Assembly: GCA_944391615.1 (NCBI GenBank)
Contig: CALXUE010000017.1
Location: 1-34,054, forward strand
Direction of reading: 5' to 3'
DNA: 34,054 bases
From: an uncultured Alphaproteobacteria bacterium
GTDB taxonomy: Bacteria; Pseudomonadota; Alphaproteobacteria; RF32; CAG-239
Under the pieces are notes generated by a model. That model was not told the origin of the DNA and ran no database searches. It saw nothing but the letters and a program-made list of their open reading frames with translations. Position 1 is the stretch's first letter. Each line of letters begins with the position of its first letter. Positions 18,730-26,740 of this stretch are shown piece after piece. A program made the translations under genes and the position numbers.

Positions 18730-19017
18730 ATGGCTGTGGATGCTGATACCGTTCGGAAAATCGCTTTCTTGTCCAGATTGAAAGTCGATGATGATAAAAT
18801 TAATGATGCTGAAAACGAATTTAATAAAATTTTAGATTGGATTGAACAACTTAATGAGGTGAATACCGATAATGTTGAGCCTCTTGAATCGGTTAATGAT
18901 GAACACCTTAAATTGCGCGATGATGTGGTGACTGAAGGTAATCAACGGGATGAAATTTTGGCTAATGCACCGTTGAGCGAATATGGTTATTTTGTGGTGC
19001 CTAAGGTGATTGAATAA
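18730..19017 (+). CDS. gatC: Asp/Glu-tRNA amidotransferase subunit C
   Basis: A 95-aa small subunit that stabilises GatA and links it to GatB. The family pattern is intact: an N-terminal V-RKIAFLSRLKV segment, the FNKILDWIEQLNEVNTDNVEPL motif, and the C-terminal LRDDVVTEGNQRDEILANAPLSEYGYFVVPKVIE region. AAGGAG lies about 10 bases before the ATG. It is followed at once by gatA and gatB. Confidence 0.95.
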   Translation: MAVDADTVRKIAFLSRLKVDDDKINDAENEFNKILDWIEQLNEVNTDNVEPLESVNDEHLKLRDDVVTEGNQRDEILANAPLSEYGYFVVPKVIE

Positions 19018-19029
19018 GGAATTTTGGTT

Positions 19030-20493
19030 ATGTCAGATTTGGTTAAATTAACACTCGCGCAAGCTAAAAAAGCTTTGAATGATAAAAAAATTAGCTCAGT
19101 TGAACTCACACAAGCTTATATTGCGGAAATGGAAAAGAACCGCAATCTTAATGCTTATGTTTTGGAAACACCTGATATCGCTTTGAAACAAGCCAAAATT
19201 TCAGATGAAAAATATGCTAAGAATACCGCAGGCGCTTTAGAAGGTATTCCGATGGGAATTAAGGATTTGTTCTGTACTAAAGGTATTCGTACAACCGCTT
19301 GTTCTCATATTTTGGATGGTTTTGTGCCTCCTTATGAATCAACTGTTACACAAAAATTGCTTGATGCCGGTATTAATATTCTTGGAAAGCTTAATATGGA
19401 TGAATTTGCTATGGGCGGTAGTAACGAGACAAGTTATTATGGACCGGTGGTTAATCCTTGGAAAGCAAAAAATTCTGATGCTCCGTTGGTGGCAGGTGGG
19501 TCTTCCGGTGGGTCGGCTGCGGCTGTGGCTGCGCATATGTGTGTGGCGGCAACCGGCACGGATACCGGTGGGTCTATTCGTCAGCCGTCAGCCTTTTGCG
19601 GTGTGACGGGTATCAAGCCGACGTATGGACGTTGTTCTCGTTATGGAATTGTGGCGTTTGCATCTTCTCTCGACCAAGCTGGTCCCATTGCTCAAAATGT
19701 TGAGGATTGTGCTTTGCTCCTTAATGTGATGGCCGGATATGATGCTAAAGATTCTACTTCTTCTCAAAAAGAAGTGCCTGATTTTAGTGCGGTTTTGAGA
19801 CAAGATATTAAGGGGTTAAAAGTCGGTGTGCCGGCAGAGTTTCGTCCCGATGGCTTAAATGCCGAAATTGCCGCTTGCTGGGATAAGGGATTGCAAATGC
19901 TTAAAGACAGAGGTGCGGAAATTATCAATATTTCTTTGCCGCACACAAAATATGCTTTGGCAACTTATTATATCATTGCTCCGGCTGAGGCTTCATCAAA
20001 TTTGGCGCGCTATGACGGATTGCGCTATGGTTTGCGTGTCAATGGAGCTCATTTGGATGATATGTATACCAACAGTCGTACCGAAGGTTTCGGCCGCGAA
20101 GTTAAGCGTCGTATTATGATTGGTACTTATGTGTTGTCTGCCGGATATTATGATGCCTATTATCTCAAAGCTCAAAAGGTTCGTCGGCTGATTCGTAATG
20201 ACTTTCTTGAAGCTTTCAAAAAGTGTGATGTTATTTTAACACCAACAGCTCCAACTGGTGCATTTCCTATCGGGGATAAATCTATGCTCGAAAACCCGAT
20301 TAATATGTGGTTGAATGATGTGTTTACCGTTTCGGTCAGTTTGGCCGGATTGCCGGCTTTGAGCCTGCCTGCCGGATTGTCCGGAGAAGGTCTGCCCTTG
20401 GGATTGCAGATTATTGGGCGTGCTTTTGATGAAGAAACCGTGTTCAAAGCCGCAAGCGCGTTGGAAAATGATATTTGTTTTGTGAGGAAGTAA
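19030..20493 (+). CDS. gatA: Asp/Glu-tRNA amidotransferase subunit A (glutaminase)
   Basis: A 487-aa amidase-signature enzyme that releases ammonia from glutamine for transamidation of Glu-tRNA(Gln) and/or Asp-tRNA(Asn). The Ser-cisSer-Lys triad is intact: K78 (GIKDLFC), S158 in [10 protein letters not shown] (156-165) and nucleophile S182 in [11 protein letters not shown]. The ATG at 19030 follows AAGGA; the TTG at 19024 is too close to it. It begins 12 bases after gatC. Confidence 0.97.
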   Translation: MSDLVKLTLAQAKKALNDKKISSVELTQAYIAEMEKNRNLNAYVLETPDIALKQAKISDEKYAKNTAGALEGIPMGIKDLFCTKGIRTTACSHILDGFVPPYESTVTQKLLDAGINILGKLNMDEFAMGGSNETSYYGPVVNPWKAKNSDAPLVAGGSSGGSAAAVAAHMCVAATGTDTGGSIRQPSAFCGVTGIKPTYGRCSRYGIVAFASSLDQAGPIAQNVEDCALLLNVMAGYDAKDSTSSQKEVPDFSAVLRQDIKGLKVGVPAEFRPDGLNAEIAACWDKGLQMLKDRGAEIINISLPHTKYALATYYIIAPAEASSNLARYDGLRYGLRVNGAHLDDMYTNSRTEGFGREVKRRIMIGTYVLSAGYYDAYYLKAQKVRRLIRNDFLEAFKKCDVILTPTAPTGAFPIGDKSMLENPINMWLNDVFTVSVSLAGLPALSLPAGLSGEGLPLGLQIIGRAFDEETVFKAASALENDICFVRK

Positions 20494-20497
20494 GATT

Positions 20498-21955
20498 ATG
20501 GCTGAGTTTGTGATTGAAACACCTAAGGGTAAATGGGAAATTGTTTGCGGGTTGGAAATTCACTGCCAGATTATCTCAAAATCAAAAATTTATAGCGGGG
20601 CTTCTACCGAGTTCGGGGCTGATGCTAATGAACATGTGTCTTTTGTGGATGCCGGAATGCCCGGAATGTTGCCGACACTTAACAAATATTGTGTGCATCA
20701 AGCTGTCAAAACTGGTATCGGCCTTAAAGCCAAAATTAATAAATATTCTAATTTTGCTCGTAAAAACTATTTTTATGCCGACCTGCCTCAGGGATATCAG
20801 ATTACGCAATTTAAATATCCTATCGTGGGAGAGGGAAAAGTTTTGATTGATTTGGCGGATGGTTCAACACGCGAAATCGGAATCGAACGTATGCACATTG
20901 AGCAAGATGCCGGTAAATCTATTCATGATATTGACCCGAAAAAAAGCTTTATTGACTTAAACAGAGCCGGTGTCGGATTGATGGAAATTGTTACTAAGCC
21001 TGATTTCAGAGCACCTGAAGAGGCCGGCGCTTTTCTTAAAAAACTGCGCTCGATTTTGCGCTATCTTGGAACTTGTGACGGAAATATGGATGAAGGTTCT
21101 ATGCGTTGCGATGTTAATGTGTCGGTGCGTCCATATGGTTCTAACGAGCTGCGTACACGTTGCGAAATGAAAAACGTTAACAGTATCAAATTTGTGATGC
21201 TGGCGATTGAAAATGAAGCACGCCGCCATGTAGAGGTTTATGAAAACGGCGGTGATATTGTGCAGGAAACGCGTCAGTTTAATCCGGTAACCGGACAGAC
21301 AAAAGCTATGCGCAAAAAAGAATTTGCTCATGATTATCGCTATTTTCCGGAGCCGGATTTGGCGCCGTTGGTGCTTTCGGATGAATATATTCAAAGCGTG
21401 CGTGATGAAATTCCGGAATTGCCGGATGAGAAAAAAGAGCGTTTTGTTAAAGAACTCGGTTTGACACCTTATGATGCCATAGTGATTTGTGAAAACAAAG
21501 AAACTGCCGACTTTTTTGAAAAAGCAGCTACCGGACATGATGCCAAAAAGGTGGCAAACTGGTTGATGGGTGACTTTTTTGCCATGCTCAATGAAAAGAA
21601 AATCGAACTTAAAGATTCTCCTGTTTCTGCTGAAAATTTAGGGCGTTTGGTTGAGCTGGTTTCATCCAATGTGATTAACGGCAAAACCGCAAAAGATGTT
21701 TTTGCGCTTATGGTCGAAACCGGCGAAAATCCTGAAAAAATCGTTGAAGAAAAAGGTTTGAAACAGGTAACAGATTCTTCTGAAATTGAAAAAATCGTTG
21801 ATGAAGTTATTGCCTCTTCTCCAGCTAACGTGGCCGCTTATCAGGGTGGAAAACAAGGCTTGTTCGGATGGTTTGTCGGTCAGGTGATGAAAGCCAGCAG
21901 AGGAAAAGCCAACCCTGTGGTTGTTAATGAGTTGTTGAAGAAAAAACTGGGCTAA
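20498..21955 (+). CDS. gatB: Asp/Glu-tRNA amidotransferase subunit B
   Basis: A 485-aa kinase-like subunit that phosphorylates the misacylated tRNA's side chain and performs the transamidation. Signatures are GLEIHCQI near the N-terminus, the YADLPQGYQITQ(F)KYP segment, the DLNRAGVGLMEIVTKPD motif, and a C-terminal helical/YqeY tail ending GKANPVVVNELLKKKL. Full length. It starts 4 bases after gatA. The trio implies the indirect route to Gln-tRNA and/or Asn-tRNA in this organism. Confidence 0.97.
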   Translation: MAEFVIETPKGKWEIVCGLEIHCQIISKSKIYSGASTEFGADANEHVSFVDAGMPGMLPTLNKYCVHQAVKTGIGLKAKINKYSNFARKNYFYADLPQGYQITQFKYPIVGEGKVLIDLADGSTREIGIERMHIEQDAGKSIHDIDPKKSFIDLNRAGVGLMEIVTKPDFRAPEEAGAFLKKLRSILRYLGTCDGNMDEGSMRCDVNVSVRPYGSNELRTRCEMKNVNSIKFVMLAIENEARRHVEVYENGGDIVQETRQFNPVTGQTKAMRKKEFAHDYRYFPEPDLAPLVLSDEYIQSVRDEIPELPDEKKERFVKELGLTPYDAIVICENKETADFFEKAATGHDAKKVANWLMGDFFAMLNEKKIELKDSPVSAENLGRLVELVSSNVINGKTAKDVFALMVETGENPEKIVEEKGLKQVTDSSEIEKIVDEVIASSPANVAAYQGGKQGLFGWFVGQVMKASRGKANPVVVNELLKKKLG

Positions 21956-21960
21956 TCTAC

Positions 21961-22863
21961 ATGTTGGTTGGCTTGGGAAATGCGCTGGTGGATTATGTTT
22001 TGCCGCTGAAGGCGGAGAATCCTTTTTATACACAAATCCAAGAAAATAAAGGCGGTTTTTTTCATACTTCTCAAGAAGAATTTTTGCAAATGGCAGCCTT
22101 GGCCAAGGGGGCTGAGTTTTCTTGCGGCGGTTCAGCGGCCAATACCCTGAAAGCTTATGCTCATTGTGGCGGGGAGGCTGCTTTTGTTGGAAAAATTGGT
22201 GCGGATGAACAAGGAGAGGCGTTTAAAAAGTCTTTGCAAGATAAAGGTGTGTGTCCCTGTTTGTCTGTTAGCGATAGCTTGCCGAGTGGACGTACAATTG
22301 TTTGGGTGGATGAAAATGGTGAAAAGACCATTGCAGCCAAGCGTTTGGCAACAGCCCGATTGCAAAATGAAGATATAGATTGGAACAAAATTATTTATAC
22401 CGATATGTTGTTTGCCGAGGCTTATTGGTTAGATGGTAATACGCCGATGTTGCGCAAAATTTTGCGGTTGGCTTATGCTGACGGAATTAAAATCGCTTTG
22501 TCTTTGGCTGATAAAAACATTGTTGCTGAGCGGCAGAGAGGTTTGGCCATGATATTGCCTTGTGTGTCGATTTTGTTTGGTAACAAGAGCGAATTTGAAG
22601 CAATGGGCGGTTTTCTTAAAAACAAAAAAATGTTGCAAGTTATGACCAAAGGGGCTGATGGTGTTGATGTTGCTTATCAGGAAAAAGTTGTTCATTATCC
22701 GGCTTTGAAGGTGGAAAAGATTGTTTCAACCACCGGTGCCGGAGATGCTTTTGCAGGAGGATTTTTGTTTGGCTATATGAACACTTTTAACATTGCCAAA
22801 GCAGTCGACATTGGGCAAAAATGTGCGACTCAAGTGTTAACAAGTGTATCTAGTTGTTTGTAA
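21961..22863 (+). CDS. PfkB family carbohydrate/nucleoside kinase
   Basis: A 300-aa ribokinase-fold kinase, closest in pattern to adenosine-kinase-like alphaproteobacterial proteins. PfkB signature 1 is around the CGGSAANTLKAYA segment with GKIGADEQG, and signature 2 is TTGAGDAFAGGFL with the catalytic base D262. The substrate cannot be fixed; candidates are adenosine, ribose or a fructose derivative. It starts 5 bases after the gatB stop, so it is co-transcribed with gatCAB. The start codon ATG is used with no strong ribosome site. Confidence 0.88.
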   Translation: MLVGLGNALVDYVLPLKAENPFYTQIQENKGGFFHTSQEEFLQMAALAKGAEFSCGGSAANTLKAYAHCGGEAAFVGKIGADEQGEAFKKSLQDKGVCPCLSVSDSLPSGRTIVWVDENGEKTIAAKRLATARLQNEDIDWNKIIYTDMLFAEAYWLDGNTPMLRKILRLAYADGIKIALSLADKNIVAERQRGLAMILPCVSILFGNKSEFEAMGGFLKNKKMLQVMTKGADGVDVAYQEKVVHYPALKVEKIVSTTGAGDAFAGGFLFGYMNTFNIAKAVDIGQKCATQVLTSVSSCL

Positions 22864-22877
22864 TAAGGATTAAAAAA

Positions 22878-23654
22878 ATGTTTTCTGGGGTGTTTGTTGA
22901 GGCGTTGCTATCTTCTTGTCTGGCCGGAATGGTGACCGGTTTGGGCGGTTTTATGATTTTTTTGAAGAAAAAATATTCTCAAGAATATATTAATACGATG
23001 CTTTCTATTGCGGCAGGCGTGATGTTGAGTGCATCTTTTTTTGCTTTGTTGGCTCCGTCTATGTCGCAATTGGTTACGATGATTTCTGATATTCATATCG
23101 CGGGTTTTTGGTATGCAGGAGCCGTTTTTTGCGGTGTGGCTTTGATTTGGATTTTAAATGCTGTGCTACCGCATGAGCATGCTCATATGGGGCATCATGG
23201 ATTGGGTATGAGTTCTCGTGCCGCTTGGCTCTTTATTATTGCCATTACAATTCACAAAATTCCGGAAGGTTTGGCAATGGGAATTGCTTATGGGGCTGAA
23301 AACTTGGTTAATCCGGAGAGTTTAACGGTGGGTATTGCCTTGCACAATATTCCCGAAGGTTTAACAATTGCCATTTCTTTGGTTGCGGCTCATTATTCCA
23401 GAATAAAAGCGGCATTATGTGCGTTAGCTATCGGTTTTGTGCAGCCGTTGGGGGCGTTAATCGGTGTGTTGTTGATTCATGCTGATGAAAAAGTTGTGCC
23501 GCTTGGTATGGCAATGGCCGGAGGTACATTGCTCTTTGTAGTGATTAATGAGATTTTGCCGGAGACTTATGATGTTAAAAAGTCGAATCGCTCTGCTTTT
23601 GCGGTGTTTTCCGGATTTATATTTATGACATATTTGTGTTTGGTTTTAGAATAA
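22878..23654 (+). CDS. ZIP family metal (zinc) transporter
   Basis: A 258-aa polytopic membrane protein of the ZIP/ZupT family that imports Zn2+ and related metals. About eight hydrophobic segments are visible. The metal-site helices contain HKIPEGLAMG and HNIPEGLTIA, and a His-rich loop (HEHAHMGHHG) between TM3 and TM4 is typical. The ATG at 22878 has AAGGAT upstream; the in-frame TTG at 22854 lies within the preceding gene. It is probably co-transcribed with the kinase and closes with a terminator. Confidence 0.92.
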   Translation: MFSGVFVEALLSSCLAGMVTGLGGFMIFLKKKYSQEYINTMLSIAAGVMLSASFFALLAPSMSQLVTMISDIHIAGFWYAGAVFCGVALIWILNAVLPHEHAHMGHHGLGMSSRAAWLFIIAITIHKIPEGLAMGIAYGAENLVNPESLTVGIALHNIPEGLTIAISLVAAHYSRIKAALCALAIGFVQPLGALIGVLLIHADEKVVPLGMAMAGGTLLFVVINEILPETYDVKKSNRSAFAVFSGFIFMTYLCLVLE

Positions 23655-23682
23655 GATTTTTTTCTTATTTGTTTATTACAGG

Positions 23683-23715
23683 ACGCTTAAGTTTTAAGAA
23701 CTTAGGCGTTTTTTT
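23683..23715 (+). terminator. terminator after the ZIP gene
   Basis: ACGCTTAAG/CTTAGGCGT stem (one G-T pair), 9-base loop, then a run of T. It separates the housekeeping run from the retroelement island. Confidence 0.85.
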
Positions 23716-23761
23716 GCAAAAAAAGATTGCCTAAACCCTTGTCAATCCTTGAAAATTTCTA

Positions 23762-23790
23762 TTTACAGACTTTTTTCCTTGTGTTATAAT
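23762..23790 (+). promoter_or_regulatory. consensus-like promoter of the DGR island
   Basis: TTTACA (23762-23767), an exact 17-base spacer and a perfect TATAAT (23785-23790), about 38 bases before the Cys-rich gene. No comparable promoter was seen before the target or avd genes, so this one may drive all of them. Confidence 0.8.
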
Positions 23791-23828
23791 ACGAGTCGTG
23801 GAGATAAAGTAATTGAAAGGAAATTATC

Positions 23829-24710
23829 ATGAGTAAGCGGAAGTTTATCTTGTTGGCTTCGTTGTCTGTATGCGCGTTTGTTGCGGAGACGGCGCAAGCC
23901 GATATTTCTTCTTCAATGAATTATATATTCAAAGATGTTACACTTTTCAACACACTTCACACACATTTATCTTTGAATGGAGCTTTATCTCCACAACAAG
24001 TTTCAAAAAATCAAAAATCTTTGGTTAAAGTAGCCCAAGTCTGCTGGATTATGGATACAGGAGATTGCGCCGGTTTGGACTTTGTAAACTCGGATATCGG
24101 TAATAACGGGGGAGCCGGTGGTTCGGGAGGTGGGGACGAATATGACAAGAAAGGTCCTGAAGATTGTATTAAAGAAGGTTATACCGTCACCAACTGTCCG
24201 GATGGGCAAAAAGGTGACGGAGAATGTATGTATGCCGATGGGTACTATGCCAAATGTGTGCCCGATTGTCCAAGTGATTATAAAACGTGTAAATCCCCAT
24301 ATAAAGGTGCGGGGCAAGTTTGCGGCAATGGTTTATACCCAGAATGTTGTATCGACACTTGCGGGGCTGATTACAAATACACCTTAGGCTCAATCCCCGA
24401 CGGCTATGAGGCGGTTGGTGAGCCATGCATTCAATGCAATGGCAATTCTTATCAAGCAAAATATAAAGTGAAAGAGAAAGACTGTTCCGGATTTTTGGAT
24501 TGCGGAACTTTAGGCTGTGAGGATGGGGCTTCAACCTGCCAAAGCGGAAATCAGGTCAAGTGTTCGGAATGCAAAAAATGCCCGAACCTAGGCACAGAAT
24601 CAGAATGTCCGCCGTGCACAGTCTGCACGTTTGAGGAATGTTCAAATTTATACATCGTGACGGGATGCAAAGTTGGTTGTACTGATTATTGCAACTATTG
24701 CGCGTATTAG
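23829..24710 (+). CDS. secreted Cys-rich protein upstream of the DGR target
   Basis: A 293-aa exported protein I do not recognise. It has a clear signal peptide (1-24, ending AQA). An N-terminal part without cysteine runs to about residue 70, a Gly-rich linker (GGAGGSGGG) follows, and then a region with about 27 of the mature protein's 29 cysteines, spaced in short Cys-x(2-8)-Cys steps like a disulfide-knotted domain (EGF/TIL-like spacing, no confident match). AAAGG precedes the ATG. Two stop codons in a row (TAGTAG) end it, 94 bases before the target gene. It shares the island promoter and may be a surface partner or scaffold of the target; no variable repeat is present in it. Confidence 0.75.
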   Translation: MSKRKFILLASLSVCAFVAETAQADISSSMNYIFKDVTLFNTLHTHLSLNGALSPQQVSKNQKSLVKVAQVCWIMDTGDCAGLDFVNSDIGNNGGAGGSGGGDEYDKKGPEDCIKEGYTVTNCPDGQKGDGECMYADGYYAKCVPDCPSDYKTCKSPYKGAGQVCGNGLYPECCIDTCGADYKYTLGSIPDGYEAVGEPCIQCNGNSYQAKYKVKEKDCSGFLDCGTLGCEDGASTCQSGNQVKCSECKKCPNLGTESECPPCTVCTFEECSNLYIVTGCKVGCTDYCNYCAY

Positions 24711-24804
24711 TAGGGCAGAGATAAACAAAATATTATTAACCAAGCAGAGGTCTGGGCTCAATACAAAATTGATGATGGTAGGCCTTGTTTACGGGAGAAA
24801 AAAA

Positions 24805-25620
24805 ATGAGAAAATTTATATTATATTCATCGACTTTTATGGTGTTAAATGGAGTGGCCGAGGCGGCCTGTATCCAAACTCCAAGTTGTTCTTCATTGGGG
24901 TATGAAAGTACTTCCTCTTGTAGTGGTGGTATAAAATGTCCGTTTGGCAATGCGTGGAACTGTAATTTGATTAATAAGATAAATTCAATCAACACGCAGA
25001 TAACGAATTTGACAAATAAAATAACCACGCTAGAAGAGAAAATTGTAACTATAGAGAATAGCGCATCGTCAAGTAATTGTATAATCGGAGATATATTGTA
25101 TTCGGATAAGAGTTGTGATCCGAATGTAATAGCGTCCAAGAAACCGATTGGAGTTGTGTTTGATAGAGCGAATAAGTTGGCGATAGGGCTGGAGGAATCT
25201 AACCAATATTGGGCAACAGAATATTTTGATGTTCCGGGGCTGAGTAATATAACATCGTCATCAGCGGTTACAGCGGATTGGCAAGGTAAAAACAATACAA
25301 GGGTTGTGTTAGAATATTGTAAAACAAATGGGAAGAGTTGCCCAGCATTTGAATATGTGAATAGTTATAAGACAGAGGGAACTCAAGCCGGAGATTGGTA
25401 TTTACCGGCATTGGGTGAATTAAATGCGATATATGGCAATAAAGATGTGTTAAATATAACATTAGGGAAAATAGGGGGAACAAAATTGGGTACAAATTAC
25501 TATTGGTCTTCTTCCGAGTATTCTAATAACAATGCTTGGCTATTGGACTTCTATAATGGTGGTGTGACCAACTACAATAAGGATGTCAGCAATTACGTTC
25601 GCCCAGTCCTAGCTTTTTAG
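24805..25620 (+). CDS. DGR target: secreted coiled-coil/DUF1566 (C-type-lectin-like) variable protein
   Basis: A 271-aa exported protein whose C-terminus is diversified by the adjacent retroelement. It has a signal peptide (1-20), a short Cys-rich patch (22-53, six Cys), a coiled-coil stalk (about 54-88, with regular Ile/Leu/Asn spacing) and a DUF1566/Lcl-type domain (about 92-271) with DWYLPALGELNAI and YWSSSE, as in Legionella and Treponema DGR targets. Residues 239, 246, 248, 250, 253, 255, 257, 260, 261 and 262 differ from TR1, all through adenine changes. The ATG at 24805 has GGGAGA upstream; a longer frame from 24673 overlaps the previous gene and would bury the signal peptide. Codon use is unusual: 14 of 20 Ile codons are ATA. 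The ligand is unknown. Confidence 0.9.
   Translation: MRKFILYSSTFMVLNGVAEAACIQTPSCSSLGYESTSSCSGGIKCPFGNAWNCNLINKINSINTQITNLTNKITTLEEKIVTIENSASSSNCIIGDILYSDKSCDPNVIASKKPIGVVFDRANKLAIGLEESNQYWATEYFDVPGLSNITSSSAVTADWQGKNNTRVVLEYCKTNGKSCPAFEYVNSYKTEGTQAGDWYLPALGELNAIYGNKDVLNITLGKIGGTKLGTNYYWSSSEYSNNNAWLLDFYNGGVTNYNKDVSNYVRPVLAF
25503..25615 (+). repeat. DGR variable repeat (VR)
   Basis: 113 bases at the 3' end of the target, aligned without gaps to TR1 (offset 827). There are 13 mismatches, and all are at adenines of TR1 (A to G, T or C). The last 22 bases (TACGTTCGCCCAGTCC and onward) are identical to both TRs and would act as the initiation-of-mutagenic-homology end. Homology stops where the VR has TTTTAG and the TRs have TATTC before their own stop. 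Confidence 0.95.
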
Positions 25621-25645
25621 GCTCTTATCCCTTTAACCCTTTTTT

Positions 25646-25663
25646 ACGCCCCGTTAGGGGCGT
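25646..25663. repeat. GC-rich hairpin 3' of VR
   Basis: A perfect 7-bp stem (ACGCCCC/GGGGCGT) with a GTTA loop, 25 bases after the target stop codon. DGRs commonly have a short hairpin/cruciform here that aids target recognition. It has no T-run and so is a poor terminator. The loop does not fit the GRNA tetraloop described for phage DGRs. Confidence 0.6.
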
Positions 25664-25686
25664 TATTTAAAATTATTATGCTATCG

Positions 25687-25720
25687 GGTTGTTTTCATTT
25701 TGAAAAAAATGAAAACAACC
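25687..25720. repeat. 15-bp perfect hairpin with GAAA loop
   Basis: A perfect 15-bp palindromic stem (25687-25701 pairing 25706-25720) closed by GAAA. It lies between the target and avd. It may terminate target transcripts (a weak GTTTT follows), stabilise the mRNA, or act as a second DGR cruciform. Confidence 0.65.
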
Positions 25721-25829
25721 GTTTTGCTATTATTATCCTGTTTATATTAGCGTTCTTTAATAAAATAATTGTTGACGGAACTTCCTTTTTCTGTCACCCT
25801 TGCATTATGCTGAAAGTGAGTATGGTATT

Positions 25830-26177
25830 ATGGTTTTATACAGCGAATTACCTGTCTATCGCGACAGTTATGAATTGCTCTTGAGTGTCTACCGTTTAAC
25901 CAGCGGCTTTGCTCATGAATATAAATATAGTTTGGGACAAGATATGAAGCGGGATGCTTTGGCTTTGTTTCGGCATTTGTATCATGCCAATCGCGCAGCT
26001 GACAAATCTGCCCATTTGGACAGGTTTTTGGAAGATTTTGAACTCCTAAAACTCGAATTGCGGATTTGTATGGACTTGAAACTGTTGCCATTGAAAAAAA
26101 TGGCGCAGCTGTCTGAACTTATGGATAGTATTGGTCGCCAAACAACCGCTTGGCGCAACAAATCTAAAAGATTATAA
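25830..26177 (+). CDS. avd: Avd-like DGR accessory protein
   Basis: A 115-aa four-helix-bundle protein of the Avd/S23 ribosomal-intervening-sequence family. In Bordetella phage, Avd forms a pentameric barrel that binds the reverse transcriptase and TR RNA and is required for mutagenic retrohoming. Matching features are the N-terminal YRDSYELLLSVYRLTSGFAHEYKYSLGQDMKRDALALF segment, a basic middle, and long helices with conserved Leu spacing. The ATG at 25830 is preferred, with GTGAG about 9 bases upstream; a TTG at 25800 would add 10 residues. Position between target and TR is canonical. Confidence 0.88.
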   Translation: MVLYSELPVYRDSYELLLSVYRLTSGFAHEYKYSLGQDMKRDALALFRHLYHANRAADKSAHLDRFLEDFELLKLELRICMDLKLLPLKKMAQLSELMDSIGRQTTAWRNKSKRL

Positions 26178-26329
26178 TTATGCTGATTATGTTTGACTGA
26201 GATTATTGGCCGGAATTTGCGCGGTTATGGCCGCCAAAGTGTGCGTGTTTTTTTTATGAAAAAGGACTGTCGGCAGATTAATGTTTTTTAATCTGCTAAA
26301 ATGTTTGAAACTGACAGTTAGCTCGTTTG
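26178..26329 (+). ncRNA. structured leader of TR1
   Basis: Non-coding region between avd and TR1. From 26209 it is repeated before TR2 at a fixed 274-base offset, with 3 differences in about 121 bases. Predicted structure: GCGG/CCGC small hairpin, an 8-bp hairpin 26273-26296 (GCAGATTA/TAATCTGC) nested in an outer ACTGTC/GACAGT pairing (26266-26271 with 26313-26318). This is presumably part of the TR RNA read by the RT-Avd complex. Confidence 0.7.
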
Positions 26330-26442
26330 TTGGTCTTCTTCCGAGAATTCTAATAACAATGCTTGGAAATTGAACTTCAATAATGGTAATGTGAACAACA
26401 ACAATAAGAATAACAACAATTACGTTCGCCCAGTCCTAGCTT
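26330..26442 (+). repeat. DGR template repeat 1 (TR1)
   Basis: The 113-base template for the VR. The central 75 bases hold 37 adenines, mostly as AAT and AAC codons, and these can never mutate to a stop because the third base is a pyrimidine. One AAA and one AAG are exceptions. Read in the target frame it would encode WSSSENSNNNAWKLNF and onward, ending VRPVLAYS-stop, which differs from the present target's end (LAF-stop). Confidence 0.95.
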
Positions 26443-26482
26443 ATTCGTAAAAAAAAAGTTTCTTTTGTCTCAGTTCTTTTAT

Positions 26483-26603
26483 GCCGGAATTTGCGCGGTT
26501 ATGGCCGCCAAAGCGTGCGTGTTTTTTTTATGAAAAAGGACTGTCGGCAGATTGATGTTTTTTAATCTGCTAAAATGTTTGAAACTGACAGTTAACTCGT
26601 TTG
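26483..26603 (+). ncRNA. structured leader of TR2
   Basis: Second copy of the TR leader with the same hairpins. Its A-to-G change at 26554 falls in the inner stem and turns an A-U pair into G-U, so pairing is kept. Confidence 0.68.
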
Positions 26604-26719
26604 TTGGTCTTCTTCCGAGAATTCAAACAACAACGCGTGGAATTTGAGATTCAGTGACGGTAACGTGAACAACAACAATAAGAACAACAATAACAATTAC
26701 GTTCGCCCAGTCCTAGCTT
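26604..26719 (+). repeat. DGR template repeat 2 (TR2), no matching VR in the window
   Basis: A 116-base second template, one codon longer than TR1 in the Asn-rich tract. The 5' 16 bases and 3' 22 bases are identical to TR1 and VR, but the middle differs at non-adenine positions as well (for example AAC where the VR has AAT, GCG where it has GCT), so it did not template this VR. Its frame predicts a target containing AW-x-LRFSDG-x-V and ending VRPVLAYS. Confidence 0.9.
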
Positions 26720-26740
26720 ATTCATGAAAAAAATTTTTGT

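Noticed and set aside
24673..24804. Longer start for the DGR target at 24673
   Set aside because: It overlaps the Cys-rich gene, has no ribosome site and would place 44 residues before an obvious signal peptide; ATG 24805 has GGGAGA upstream.
25678..25884. 68-aa hydrophobic reading frame between target and avd
   Set aside because: It runs through the 15-bp palindrome, has no ribosome site, and overlaps the avd start in another frame.
25830..26177. Avd-like gene as a 23S rRNA intervening-sequence protein
   Set aside because: Same fold family, but no rRNA is nearby and it sits exactly in the Avd position of a DGR.
26330..26719. AAC/AAT tracts as microsatellite or CRISPR-like repeats
   Set aside because: There are only two copies, 274 bases apart, with long conserved flanks and adenine-specific relation to the VR; TR explains them fully.
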